DNA of 64,000 nucleotides. Origin: Aquilaria yunnanensis. Lineage: Eukaryota > Streptophyta > Magnoliopsida > Malvales > Thymelaeaceae. Positions 12,191-24,529 of the stretch are shown piece by piece. Numbering within the stretch: the stretch's first letter is position 1; each line of letters begins with the position of its first letter. A program made the position numbers and the translations under genes. The stretch covers positions 83,617,501 to 83,681,500 of the forward strand of contig CM077595.1 of NCBI GenBank assembly GCA_039654915.1, written 5' to 3'. Under the pieces are notes generated by a model that was not told where the DNA came from, made no database searches, and saw only the letters and a program-made list of their open reading frames with translations.

Positions 12191-12397
12191 CAAGCTTGGT
12201 TTAGGGTTTGCGTCTATCCATTACAGAGGGATTTAGCACAAAAGTGCTGGTTTTTGTTCAGGTTGGAAAACAATAAAAAGCCATTTCCAATCAATTTAAA
12301 AGAACATACAAACAAATTAACAAAAAGGCAACCTGAGCATTAGGTTTGATTTTATATATTTGGGTTTCGATGGTAAACCGAGTTAAACTCATTAGTT

Positions 12398-12656
12398 GTA
12401 CAAAATTTCCATATTTTTCATTTTCAAATTTTCTTTGATGTAACATGTTTTGGAGATGTGGAAAATCTTATTTTTTAAATTTTAGAAAACTCACATGTTA
12501 AAATGGAAAACATCTAAAATATATATATTTTTATTTTATAACGTGAGTTTTCTAAAATTCAAAAAACAAAATTTTCCATGTCTTTAAACCAAACTATACA
12601 CTTAAATTTTTATTAAGAAAAAATTGGAAAAGAAAAATGAAAATTTTCTACATATA
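12398..12656. mobile_element. Foldback MITE
   Basis: The two halves are inverted copies: TTTTAGAAAACTCACATGTT on the left matches AACGTGAGTTTTCTAAAA on the right, with ATGTGGAAAAT/ATTTTCCATG and TTTTTCATTTTC/GAAAATGAAA outside. The stretch would fold into one long hairpin. It is AT-rich and non-coding. Family not assigned. Confidence 0.6.
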
Positions 12657-13534
12657 AACACCACATTAACTTCTTATCAAATATCAAATGTTATTTCGAT
12701 TCGTATAGAGTTACTTAGACGCACTTCTTACTACTCCATGACGATAGTTGATGAATGTTTGAAAAAATACTTTTTTTTTTTTAGTTGACAAAGATAATGT
12801 TGATCGCTTGGGTACCAAGTCATAAATATGATTGGTTTATTTCTCAGCTCTCTCTTGTTTGCAGGTATTTGTGTTTTGCTCTAGTTCAGTTTCTACTTCC
12901 GTTTTAAACTCATTTTTTTTTCTTAGATTACTGAGAGACATTGGAGCATTAGTAGAAGATGCATGGTACAAGATATCAACTGATAGAGTCTGTGCGGACA
13001 AATTTAGATCTCTTGTATTAATAAAACAAATTCTTTGTTTCACAAATGAAGGAAAAATGCCACTTTTTCTATTTAAGCTTGTAAATTTGTAAGATTCAAA
13101 AATTTAATCGAGATTTTGACCGTCATTAGTTTAAGGCATAGCAGAAAAATGGTAAAATACTGAAATGGGTCCCACAAATATCACGTTTTGCTTTTCTAAT
13201 CCTTAAGCTATCCTTTTTTGATAATTGACCCCATAGATTTGATTGCCTATTACCTTGATCCACAAACTTCCCTTCCTCACGCGGATTGGGTATTAGCCCA
13301 ATTGGCATGCAAACTACCAAGTCATGTAGTCGACTAAGGTTCAACTCGTGTACAAGATTGCTTCTCTTTATAGTCATGGGCTTAGGTTAGATAGGTATGA
13401 TGTAGAATAAACTAAATTATAGAATATCTGTTATATCTCTTTGTTATGATATTCTATATCTTCCTTCACGATTAGACCCTCAAATAACAAATTGCAATAG
13501 CATGCAAGTCAACTTAGTGTACATATTGAATTAC

Positions 13535-13772
13535 TACTCCCTCTATCTTGTAAAGATTGTTCATTTTACTATTTATAACAATTAATTTATCATTTTTTTT
13601 ATTAAAATTTCTTATAGGAATATAAACTTTTTTATATAAGAATGGTACCTTAAACTCTGCAGTTTAAAAATATAATTAAAAAATAATAATATAAATTAAT
13701 ATAAATATATCTAAGTTGAACTTTAACAAAAAAAATTGTAAGAGGACAACTTATACAAAACGAATGGAGCAT
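13535..13772. mobile_element. Stowaway-type MITE (degenerate)
   Basis: It starts TACTCCCTCTATC and ends ATGGAGCATA, a worn version of the TACTCCCTCCGTCCC terminal repeat typical of plant Stowaway/Mariner MITEs with TA target sites. The size of about 240 bp and the AT-rich interior fit. The right terminus is weaker than the left. Confidence 0.5.
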
Positions 13773-16700
13773 AGCGAACTAACAAATTAAATAACAAAAA
13801 GAAAAAGAAAAAGAAAATAGTAGAAAAATAAGGAATGGATACAATAATCACGTCATGTTATTCGGCACATGCCTTTGCACGTGCAGTGCTGTGACCTTGG
13901 GATCATCATCGGGTTCCCGTCACGTGATTCAACGTCCCCTCCGCCAATGTCCTAATATTAATTAATCCTACTAGTTTTTAATACACTGAACTGAAGAAAC
14001 AGCAACTGCTAGCTCTGTCTCTGCCTACTCCTTTCCACATTCCCCCCTCCCTCATATCATAATCACCCCTCCTTAATTACCATTATTTGCTTAGCTTATT
14101 GCAGTCTAATGCCAGCTGGCAAGTGTTAATTTGGAGATTAATCCAATTTGTCTGCATGATTACTGGATGAATACCAATTTACTACGCAGCAGTACTGCGT
14201 AACTAGGTAGGTAAAATTTTTGGAAAATGCGAATTCAAAGTTAATTTTAATTCAAAGTGGATACTCCTGTTTATTTCAATTTTAATTTTTTTAATTATCT
14301 ATAACTAATACTAATTGAAATTTAATGTTTTTATTAATCATATTTTTGTTCAAATAATATTTTTTATAATTTTTTTTCCTCTGCAGTGTTTAAGAATGAG
14401 AAAGCGCAATGTACGGGTGTTTGTACTTCGTTGGAGGATTATTTGTATGTACTTGTTTTTAGTCTACCCACAAAATAAACAAACGAAAATCCCAAAATCA
14501 TTTCGATTTTGTATACGTACATATACATATGTGCGTGTACCTTGCCCACCGTCGCCCTCTGACACTTGCCGTCCGCCAGTTGTCACAAAGTTGTCGGTAG
14601 CATTTCGGGGTTACAACTTACAATTACCATCTCCATAATCTTCAATTCCTAATTTGACTTTCGGGTTGAACCTCACTTTCTTCCCCGAACGTGGTACCGT
14701 TTGAAATATATCTCCTCAAAGTTTGAAATCTACTCTTTTCCCTTTTCTTTCAACATCACTAGCAAAAATGATCCTCTTTCATTTGAAGAGATGAAACACT
14801 AACCATCAGCTGCTAACCCGTTATAGGATGGTTAAATATATTAAATGATAGTTATACATTTGAAAGTAGATGTTAGACGATGCAAAAGAAGGTAGGGAAT
14901 AATAGTAGGTTTTTTAAATTTATAGGTGAAAGTGTAAACAATACCAAGTTTATGCAAGTAAACAACTTGTTATTGAGTTTGTGTGTGAGAGTGCCTCCAT
15001 TACACCTCTAACCCGGACCTCAATGGAGGCAATTACTTGCTTGTACCTGTTAAGCTGGATAGATGGGGGTGCTTTTGAGAATTCTAAACCAAATCAAAGG
15101 AAACTTGATGAAAAAAGACTTCTTTTACAACCCATAATACTCAAATTCTCTGAGTTACTGACATTACATACACTTATAAATTTATCACTGTATCAATACT
15201 TAAAGGTGGTCTTGTTGTTTGGTTAAGTTATTTGCTTATAAAGCTCTTATTATTTTAAGTGACAATTGATGCTTTTAGCTTGAGTTAGTAATTGTTTAGA
15301 GTTGTTAATTGATATGGAGGGTGGGTCTATGCGTGTATCAGGTACCGACAGCACCCAGAAAATTTTGGTTTATAGGAATAACTGATAAAGATGAATTAGT
15401 AAAAAAAAAAAAACTCGTAATCTCGTCAATATGTTTTATTTTGGTTCCTCAACTTGTATGCATAATAAAATCATCCTCTAGTGCATCAAAATACCTCTGC
15501 TAATGAACCTACATATTGCAACATAAATGTTAAATTATTTTTTCATTAAAGAAAATACTGTATAAGATGGAAAGTTTCGCCATATTCAATATCCCCTAGT
15601 TTATTAATATTTTCAGATAATTTCTCTGCGTGGTTTAAGGTTGTCATTGTAATTATATATCACTCTATAAAGTTGCATAAGGTAAAACAAAATTAATTGG
15701 AATACAAATCACTTACTTTCCCAAACATCTGAAAAAAATCTTATTGTTCTTTATTTACAATATACAACTATATATAAGTTATCCATTATGGTTAGTGAAA
15801 AAAAAAAGAACTTGAAAATTTTAATACTTAGTAGGCATATAAATTACTTATATGGTTATGTACCTTACAACTATTACAGTATCTTATGCTCTTCGGTATT
15901 CATACATAGATGAATAAAACAGTAGTAAATCAATAAGCGTTTAAATTAAAGACACTATTCTTATAATTTTATTATTGTCCCGATCTTCATCAACATCAAA
16001 TATCTATTTCATACGCCAAACTTGTATTTTTTTGATCCCCTAATAACTGATATCTTAATTAATTCCCACTCTCCTTTTGCGATGTAGTGTTATTCATTTA
16101 TTTATTTATTTATACTTTTTTGCTACAATCCTCTAGTTATTAATTACCAATATCAGAAAGAGTTGGAGCTTTATATATGGAAGTAAAATAGCCCCTTGTT
16201 TGTTAAACATTTCTCTCTGTCTCTCTGAGATTTCATGCTTGTAATTAATTTTACCAAAGTAATGTTTACCTTAAAAATTCTTTAAAAAAATGTTTACCTT
16301 ATTAATTTAGTAGCTAGCAAAAGTAATACAATGACCGTGGAATAGATGAGGGTTGGTTTAGATGATCGAGAAGCAGAAAAATTATGCAAGAAAAAGAACA
16401 AATTAATGCGGTGGAGTAAAAAAAAATCTCCCTCCGATCCATCCATAACAAAATCAATTTTAATTAAAAAATAATGATGAAAAGTCTATAGCTTCAAATT
16501 AAAGCAAATACGATTGAGAACACCCAAAAAGAAAACTTGTGACTTTTTTGGGTAACCGGAAAGGTTTGGTTGCTGGGGGAGGGAAAAAGAAGAAAGAAAT
16601 TCATGGAGTGTCCCCTGTCATGGGTTCTGATTTGGGTGTTAATAACTGGCAGTAATAATATATGCACAGGCAGTAACCAACTAAATTAGGCAATTAGATA

Positions 16701-17447
16701 TAATAATTTGCTTGCTGCTGCAGCAGCTGCTGCTACGCACTTGGATTTATATTTAAAACCCAACCGACACCTATCTATTGGAATTGCCAAGAATAATAAA
16801 TTCAATATATATATATATATATATATATATTCATTTCAGCAGCAGATAAGATTAGAGAAGCACGAGCACTCCCCCAAAAACACGCTAAGCAAAGCAACCA
16901 TATCCATACCATACCAGAACAAAAGAGATGAAGAGACCCGACTTCTATCATTCCTGTGAAATGAAATCATGACCTCCTCAACTCGCCCCTCCCCCTCACC
17001 CCGCCCTGCAGCCAAAGTCAATTTTGCTTCCCTTCCCCTTCAATTCTCTATGCATCCGTCATGCCCATATGCTTGCATTTATAGCTAACTACTTTTACTT
17101 GTTAGCTAGCCAGCGCTAGATGTATATATCTGTGTACTTCACATGAATGAATTTATGCTATTTTCTTAATTAGTTGATTTATAAATATTTTCATGTAAAA
17201 TGTTTTAAAGTTTTAGTTTTACTAAATGATGTGTAAACAATGTACTTAAATTTAAGTGACCTAGGAATTACTCAACATGTAAAAAAGATAGTGATTTTGA
17301 CATTGTTATCTTCCAAATAAATGTAGCTGCAGAGCTGAAATGTATACAATGTTACATATAATTTTTTATGTATTTTTTCTACATTTTAATTATTTTCATC
17401 TAATTCTTCTAATATAAATAAAATAAATATGAAATAAACTATTATAT
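13773..17447. other. Intergenic; two G-boxes, no gene recognised
   Basis: Two CACGTG G-box cores at 13878-13883 and 13921-13926 are followed by a C/T-rich leader-like stretch (about 14020-14070), but no convincing reading frame follows. A GC-richer patch at 14540-14640 and another C-rich patch at 16860-17060 also lack a recognisable protein. An AT dinucleotide run occupies 16806-16831. Either unidentified non-coding transcription or decayed promoter sequence would fit. I see no tRNA and no known miRNA sequence. Confidence 0.4.
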
Positions 17448-18009
17448 GGGATAAGATATTAGTCAGTTCTAAAACTTTTCAAATTTTACCAACTTAGTCC
17501 TAAAACATATATTGACTTACTAAAGTAGTTCTAAAATAATGAAATCGCTAGCACTGTTAGTCATAATTTGGATATCTCATCAGCTGGCCTACAAAAAAAG
17601 CTGATGTGGCAATTAATGGACTTTGAAATGCTAACTTCTTGACATTTTTAACTAATAGATAATTTTAGACGTTGAATTTCTCAAAACAAAACACTAGAGT
17701 GACTAAAACATTATTTTCCCACTTTTCCGTCGTCTTCTTAGGCCATGACATGTTTGCGGATGGGCATGGAGGAGATGAGCTCTGGTGGCTAGGGTTTCAA
17801 GAAAATTGCGGAAAATAGTAAATGATTGGAAAGGATAAGCAATTGGACCAGAGAGAGTGAATTGATAAATTTAAAACAAAAATCAGTAAGAAACAACAGA
17901 GGAAAACCAGTTTGTCATCCATCTTTTTTGCCTCTGTCTTCGTCCGCTGCCCCATCTTCCATAGCGGATTCTCCTCTTTCCCTTCGCCCAGATGGTGAAC
18001 TCGCTCAGT

Positions 18010-18271
18010 AAATGACAATTCCTTTGGCACAATCGACTTATACGTTGCGACATAGAGGAGAGCCATGAATTGGGCAAAGAGGAGCAGCAAATTGATCTCC
18101 GAAATTCATTTCCCACCCATTCGCCTCGTCCTTTGATTCTATTACCCTTTCGCCTTTGATCACCAAAGCGTTCTGCTCCATGAACACCTTCAAGTCCTCG
18201 TACCTGAGCCCAAGCATGTTGATTCAGAGATGCAGGCCCTCATCCATCTCTTTAACATCCCAGTCATTGCC
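18010..18271 (-). pseudogene. Captured mitochondrial-type small HSP fragment
   Basis: The minus-strand frame from 18271 reads GNDWDVKEMDEGLHL, then a stop, then INMLGLRYEDLKVFMEQ and NALVIKGERVIESKDEANG. This matches the start of the alpha-crystallin domain of plant organellar (mitochondrial HSP22/23-type) small heat shock proteins, whose family pattern is WDVkEdeegL.lridMPGL.kEDVKv.vE.n.LvIkGE. Weaker similarity (a Y-K-S..VPKEL stretch) continues towards 18010 in a shifted frame. The in-frame stop, frame shift, missing N-terminus and missing C-terminal half show it is a dead fragment. Its place between MULE-like inverted ends suggests capture by the transposon. Confidence 0.75.
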
Positions 18272-18787
18272 GACGCTACTGTTGCAAAGAGGATTGAAGG
18301 TTGCCATTCCTCGTTATTCCACCGCTCCAACAAGAACATATAGAGAGACGAGGACAATGGTGTCAAGTTCTTGTTATAATCCTCCATTCCTTGCCATATC
18401 TTTGCAAATAGATCAAATTCTAGTTCGCATTCTTTTCACTCACAATCTTGAAATCTACGCAAAGAAACTTTTTTTCAAGTATTGTATCAGAAAGTTTCTT
18501 ACTTTTATTGTTTGTTCGATTCTCTGTTTGGATTCTTCAATTTTGATTCCCCATTTTAATTTGGGTGTGAAATGGAATGTTTCAAATTCTATCGTGGTTG
18601 TGAATTGGAAAGTTTCAGTATTTTGGTTTCCCATTTTGATTTGGTTGTGAATTGAAAGGTTTCAGGTTAAATGGCTGCAATTCTATGTGATTGTGCAATT
18701 TTGTAGGGATTAAAACCTTAGGGTTATGAGGAGCAGGGTAGAAAACTTTAAGGGCTTAAGCTATAAATATGTGAATTGTGAGTCCAG

Positions 18788-19537
18788 TAGGGGTGAGCAT
18801 GGGTTGGGTAAACCCGAAACCCAACCCGGACCACCACCATTAGGTTGGGTTAGGTTGGGTCAAAATTGATCATGGTTCGCAGGTTGGTTCCACATATAGG
18901 AGAACTGACGGTTTTGGGGTTGGTTCTGGTTCCATATGTAACCAACCCGATATGGAACTGAACCCAAGATATATATATAATTATATAATAAAAATTACAA
19001 TATTACTAATATATCCATACACACACACACATTTATTTGAAGTATTATGATGGTCATTTTGTGTTTTTATATTAAACTCTTAAACTGATGTTTCAAATTG
19101 AAACAGTATGGAAGTTGTGGGATTATTTATGAAATTTCTCCATATTCATTTAAATTACTTTGATTCATAGACCCACCACTTCTAAGTCATTTTGCTTTCG
19201 ATCTTTCATTCCAGACTACTCTCTACGACACAATTATGATATTTTTTTTTCATTTATGAGTCATGCAAAATTAAAAATTTATGATACCAATATATTTTAG
19301 GTTTTGATACTGAAGAAGATAGTCTTAAAGGCTTAATTTTTCATATTAAATACCATGTCAATATTGGAATTACTGGAAGAAAATAAACTAGTTGAGATGA
19401 AAGATGCCCCCACAAGCAACTCTTTTGAACCATTTTTGTAAGAACAACATTTTAAACTCCCTTGAATGTATTTAAGTACATATATTTAAATATTAATTTA
19501 ATTGTATATTATGTTGAATATGTCATAAAACTATAGG
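18788..19537. mobile_element. Non-autonomous hAT element, copy 2 (truncated)
   Basis: The left end TAGGGGTGAGCATGGGT is the cleanest terminal repeat of the family seen at 5641-6382. The body is the reverse complement of that copy, for example the stretch with TTTCAAATTGAAACAGTATG and ATGGTCATTTTGTGTTTTTA. About 220 bp (19197-19412) are present here but missing from copy 1, so copy 1 is an internal deletion derivative or this copy holds an insertion. The far terminal repeat is missing: similarity stops near GTCATAAAA at about 19537. Confidence 0.65.
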
Positions 19538-19763
19538 TTTAATTTCAAACTCACCCTCAAAATAAAAAATGTGATCAGAAGTCAACATTCAACGGTTGCT
19601 ATGTGTCAACTAAACTTTTCCTTCTAACACCTAACGGGACATCCAAAATAGGACTAAGAGCTAATGATTTCATTGTTTTAGGACTACTTTGGCAAGTCAA
19701 TGAGTTTTTGGACAATGTTGGCAAAACGTGAAAAATTTTAGAGCTGACTAATATTTTATCTTA

Positions 19764-21599
19764 TTATTATATCACACAAAAAAAAATTATAAAAATGGAA
19801 TCTACATACATATTATTCAGCAAAAAAAATATATATATATTTTACTCATGTGTGTGTGTGTGTGTGTGTGTGTGTTACATTAATACATATAATTTATAAT
19901 GAATAAGAAAGAAGTTATTTTTTGTTCCACCTCATGTACCATATTGTATAAGTGGCAGATACATCATGCAGTATACTATGATAAACCATGAAAAATTATA
20001 AAAATAAAATAAAATTAAAAAAATGTCAGTAATGTGAACCTTTGTTGCATCTATCATCATCCACCAAGGACAGTCTTGAAAGCTAGAAGGAAGATATATA
20101 TATAGTTGCTAGAATGTTTTACCCGTTTAGTGCCTCTTACAAAACCCTTTAGCAATTAGGAATTGGGAGAAGAAATCAAACCCTAGGAGTAAAACGTCTG
20201 GCACAACATTAGGAAAGAAAATAAAATGCATGCCACTAATAACAGACAGTAAAAGAAGAAGAAAGAAGAACGAAAAATGGAAGAATGGAGGATATAGTGT
20301 TACTCATACAAAAGCTTATGAACTTTTTTTTTTTTTGTGTACATTGAAGGGATTTAATACCAAGATAAACTTCAGTCCGCATGCTAAACCATTTATTGCA
20401 TATATACAATACGCAAGATTTTATATTTTGTCATTTTACCAGGTAATATATCACAATTTATGAGGACCTAACTCAACCCTTTTTTACAAATGTCATGTAA
20501 GCCTTCAAACGTGAAGGCCAAAATACAAATTTCTTACAACTAGATAACAATGATAATTCTTTGACAGAATATTACAAATGGAGCATAAAGATGTGTATTA
20601 CCAATTTTCACCTCACAATGATATTAAGGAGCAGATATTTAGAGAATTGATGGAGGCCTATCAATGCCCTGGAGGTGCATCATAAGAACGTCCAAGCACT
20701 AGAAAATTATTATTCGATTCCAATATAGGAAGAGCATGCATTGGAGCCTATCCCATTAGCCATGCAATTACTAGGTGAAAACTTGGTGTTTCTATCAATG
20801 TTGATAAGGAGTTGGAGGACGGTCTGGAGCATGATCTGAATCTTTAGCATTCTTGGCATAATTCCCAATCACTAGAGTCAATAACAGCAGAGGCCTTTAC
20901 TAAAAGTCTCTTTGACTTTGTAAGTTACCATCTCAACCTCACCCTTCCTAGTCAACAATGAAGGACTCTTTAATGGAGCTTTCAGGTCTCTTTGTTCTCA
21001 AACTCTAGGGGATACAGTCATTACTATTTTTTCTTCATCTTTTTTGAACTCGTTAAAGGACTATTTTATAGCTTGTTGTACAACTAAAAGAATGAGGAAA
21101 AGACGTCTCCTGACTATATACTGCTCATGCATGTGTTGTAGCCTTGTTGGCCCTTATAGTAAGACCTTTTTATTCTATCATTTTTGTAAATTATGTTTCT
21201 GAAAATTTAGAAAAGCTTAGTTTAAAAAGTTGTTATGATATGGTTGACTTTGAGAAAAGTCTCATATCTACCAAGAAATTAAGACTAGTATTTTTGGACC
21301 AAGACCGCATTTTTGTTCTTTTTTCTATGCTTGGTATCTCTCAGCATGCTTCTCAAAGGTTTAAATGTATAAGATCTATAGATGATGATATGGCACTGAA
21401 GTCTATAAGCTTAAAAAAATGCTACACCCCCATTGTAGTTTTATTTCTTTAATAATGAGGATTTCATTCTTGTGATCACTTGATGAAAAAAGCTTTCAAA
21501 TATGAGACTGATGAAGGGCCAAAGGACTCTAAAAAAAATCACTCAAGGAGCCTTGAAATTATTATCCTTTAACTAATGAAAACCTGGCTAGCTGACAAT
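19764..21599. other. Intergenic; GT microsatellite, no gene recognised
   Basis: A TG dinucleotide run at 19849-19875. The rest is AT-rich. Short reading frames such as 21144-21452 have no motif I recognise. The part after about 20600 could be the 5' region or first open reading frame of the LINE that follows, but I see no diagnostic residues. Confidence 0.4.
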
Positions 21600-22565
21600 G
21601 AAGCACTAGGTTAAAGGCTTATGGAATAAATTTCATCCTTCGTATGTGTTTTTATTGAGACTAAGATGCAAAGGGACAATGTTTGCTAAAATTTCATAGT
21701 CTAGGTTTTAGTAAGTCAGTTTGGGTTAACATGGTTAGTTTAAGTGGTGGGTTGTGGGTAGCTTCAGTCTCCTATTATAATTGTGCGATTCTCTTTAGTA
21801 ACTCTCATCTCATCCTGTTACAAGTCTGTGATGAACATAAAAATAGCTAGTTTCTAGGCATAGTTTATGCCTTTCTATAGCACATCATGAAATCACTTGG
21901 AATGAATTGTAATAGGTCCTTTCCTCTTACTCTTTCCAATTAATCGAATTAATTCTCGTGGGCGACTTTAATAAATTATTTCTTCCTGTAACAAAACTGG
22001 AAAGAATGCCTCATTTTTTTTCATGACAACAACCCTTATAGACTTTTTAGATTGTTTCAACTCATTCATCTTCTAATTAAAGTGTCATATTATGCTTGGA
22101 CAAATTAATAAAAAGTTGACAATTTGGTCCTTGAATGGATCAGGGGTACTGTATCATTGAGTGGTTTCAATTACATCTAGGGTTTACTTTTACCAATCTT
22201 TTTATTTCATCTTTGTTCACGCACCTTTGTTACTATACACCAATCTACCTAACTTTTTCTTTCAACATTCTCATTGATTTAAGGTGTTCTGGCTTAGGTA
22301 TAAGACTTATAAAGCAATTCTTTATCAAGTTTCAAACCTAAGAAGTTTGGGGTGAATAAATTAAAAATGTTAGAGACATTTGGAATGCAATCTAAAATTT
22401 TTTTCTCAAATTTTACTCTATTGCTCAAGTGGATTTAGAGGTTCAAAAGACCCTATGTATGTCAATTCAAAAAAGGCTATTATCATCTCAAGTGGAAGAG
22501 GTCACCAAACTTTTTACACCTGAAGAGTTTTCAAATAATTGCATTTCAAATAGGAAACTAAAAGT

Positions 22566-23290
22566 CACTAGGGCTAGATGACATTCCTTCAGTGATTTTC
22601 AAACTATTGGTCCTTTATAAGTAGGTCTATTACGGAAACAGATCTTTTTTTCTTAATGAAGATGGTTTCATATTAAAAAAGATTAATATAAACTTTATTA
22701 TCCTTATTTCTAAAGCTCCTCACCCAATTCTAGTCTTGGATTATCGTCCTATTAATCTGTGTAAATTTCTTGTAAAATTATTCTTAAGGTCTAAGTCAAT
22801 AGATTAATGAAAATTATTTCCTTCCTAGTTGAACCTAACAAAAATGCCTTTGTACTGAGCTGCTTTATTTATTACCCAGTGAATTGTTTAATTCTATAAA
22901 AATGACTCTTAAGTCCAATAGTTCAAGAGCCTTTAAGGCTGCAATTATTCTTTATATCAAGACAACCTATGACAATATATAATGGTCTTTCTTAAATCAA
23001 GTCCTTCTTACTTTTGGCTTTCCTCTACATTGAGTTCAACTAATTATGCAATATGTCTCAACTATCTCTTACTTGGTTTTAGTCAATGGTGCAACAACGG
23101 ATTTGTTCTCCCCAATTTGAGGTCTTAAACAAGGTGACCATTTATCACCCTATTTGTTCATCTTATGTGCTAAGTATTCAATTATTATCTCATACCTCTT
23201 CAAGATTCCCAATTTCTAGTAGGCCCCCACACTAATCTTTATGACTTGTATATTAACCACATTCTTTTTGCTAATGATCATCTATTGTTT
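22566..23290 (+). pseudogene. LINE reverse transcriptase remnant
   Basis: Translated pieces show the conserved blocks of plant L1 reverse transcriptase in order: KSLGLDDIPSVIFK (family KSPGPDGfp..F.K) at about 22563, DYRPINLCKFLVK (FRPIsLcn..yK) at 22739, EPNKNAFV at about 22831, GLKQGDHLSPYLFI (GLRQGDPLSPyLFi) at 23121-23162, and NHILFANDHLLF, the active-site FADD block changed to FAND, at 23257-23290. Several frame shifts and stops separate the blocks. Confidence 0.85.
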
Positions 23291-24289
23291 CTTAAGCCTT
23301 CAATGGAGGTTATTTGTAACAAGCCTTTCATTTGTTTACTTTGCCATCTAGTCAGTAGATTAACTTCTTTAAATTTAAGTGGGTATTTTCCAAAAATATG
23401 CTAAAGTTGTTTATTAAAATCTTTAGAATTTTTTTTTCATTCTTTATTAAAGATAGTTTGACATGATATCTAGGTGTCCCTTTTAATAAAGGCTTGTTGA
23501 AAAATGGTTCATTCTTCTTTCTTTAATACAAAATTAAAGATTAGCTTTAGTCATGGATGTAGAATTTGTTGAATTATATGGCCATTTAACCCTCATTAAT
23601 TCTTATTTAACTTTTCTTCCAACTTTTTCAATGTCATGGTTCAAGATCATACATTGCAAGAATTAATTTTTTATAACACTCTGAAAAGAATAGGGAGACT
23701 TTGGCACTCGGGACCTCAAATTCTTTAATCACGCCCTCCTACCGAATACATCTTAGAAAAAATTCAAAAATTCCCTCTTTTTTAGTTTATCAGGTTGTGC
23801 ACCTCAAATATGCACAAAAAATCCTCTCTCATACTTCCCAACTCCTCCAAAAAATGCTTCTCAATTTGGCACATATTATTGTATGGTAAGAAACTTCTAA
23901 AGCCCAGACTCTTAATAAAGGTATGATATGGGAGTTTAATCAACATCCAGAATAATTATTAGCTTCCTCTATTCCCTTCTCCATGTATATTTCATCTCAG
24001 GAATCCCTAGCTTCAATTAGTCCTCATTTTTTTAAGGACTTGGTGTTAAAAGATGGTTTTGACTAGAATTGGAGCCTCCTTTCTACTGTTTTGTTATAAT
24101 GGGCTAGGGCTATTTCCAATTGTTGAATCCTAAATGCTTGTAAAGCATACTCTCTATGTTGGATAAACCCATCTAATGACCAATATTTCTGTAAAAAAAG
24201 GTTTTCTCATAATGAACCTAAGTAATATGCCCATATCTTTTATGATGTTTTTGGAAATAAAAAATCTTCCTCATGCTAGCCGGATTTAG

Positions 24290-24440
24290 GTAGCTCAGAT
24301 TCTTGCCAAATTTAGAATTTTCATGTACAAATTTGCTCCCACAAAGGAAAATATTGCCACTCAGGTTCAAGCATCAACAACATCTTGTCCCCTGTGTGAT
24401 GTTAAGAATGAGGATCTCTTTCACCTGTTCATAAATTATC
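24290..24440 (+). pseudogene. LINE C-terminal zinc-binding (zf-RVT) remnant
   Basis: The stretch reads KFRIFMYKFAPTKENIATQV, then CPLCDVKNEDLFHLF. This is the zf-RVT module found at the C-terminus of plant LINE polyproteins (pattern: lPTrd.L..R......C.lC....E...HLFf). Confidence 0.75.
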
Positions 24441-24529
24441 CTTTTTCTTCAATGTTTTGAAGTTGCTTTTCCTTAAAACCTTGAGATGAAACTTCTTCAT
24501 TGTTGTGAACATAAGGGTTTTAAATTTGT

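Larger units (their letters stand above)
17448..19763. mobile_element. Pack-MULE carrying a small heat shock protein fragment
   Basis: Inverted ends of about 180-200 bp frame this region. The left end (17448 to about 17645) includes ATATTAGTCAGTTCTAAAA and CTTACTAAAGTAGTTCTAAA. The right end (about 19580-19763) in reverse complement includes ATATTAGTCAGCTCTAAAA and CTTGCCAAAGTAGTCCTAAA. Near-matching flanks CTATTATAT and TTATTATAT suggest a 9-bp Mutator-type target duplication, but the sequence is low complexity. Inside lie a decayed piece of a small heat shock protein gene (minus strand, about 18010-18271) and a second hAT-family insertion (18788-19537). No transposase is visible, so the element is non-autonomous. 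Confidence 0.65.
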
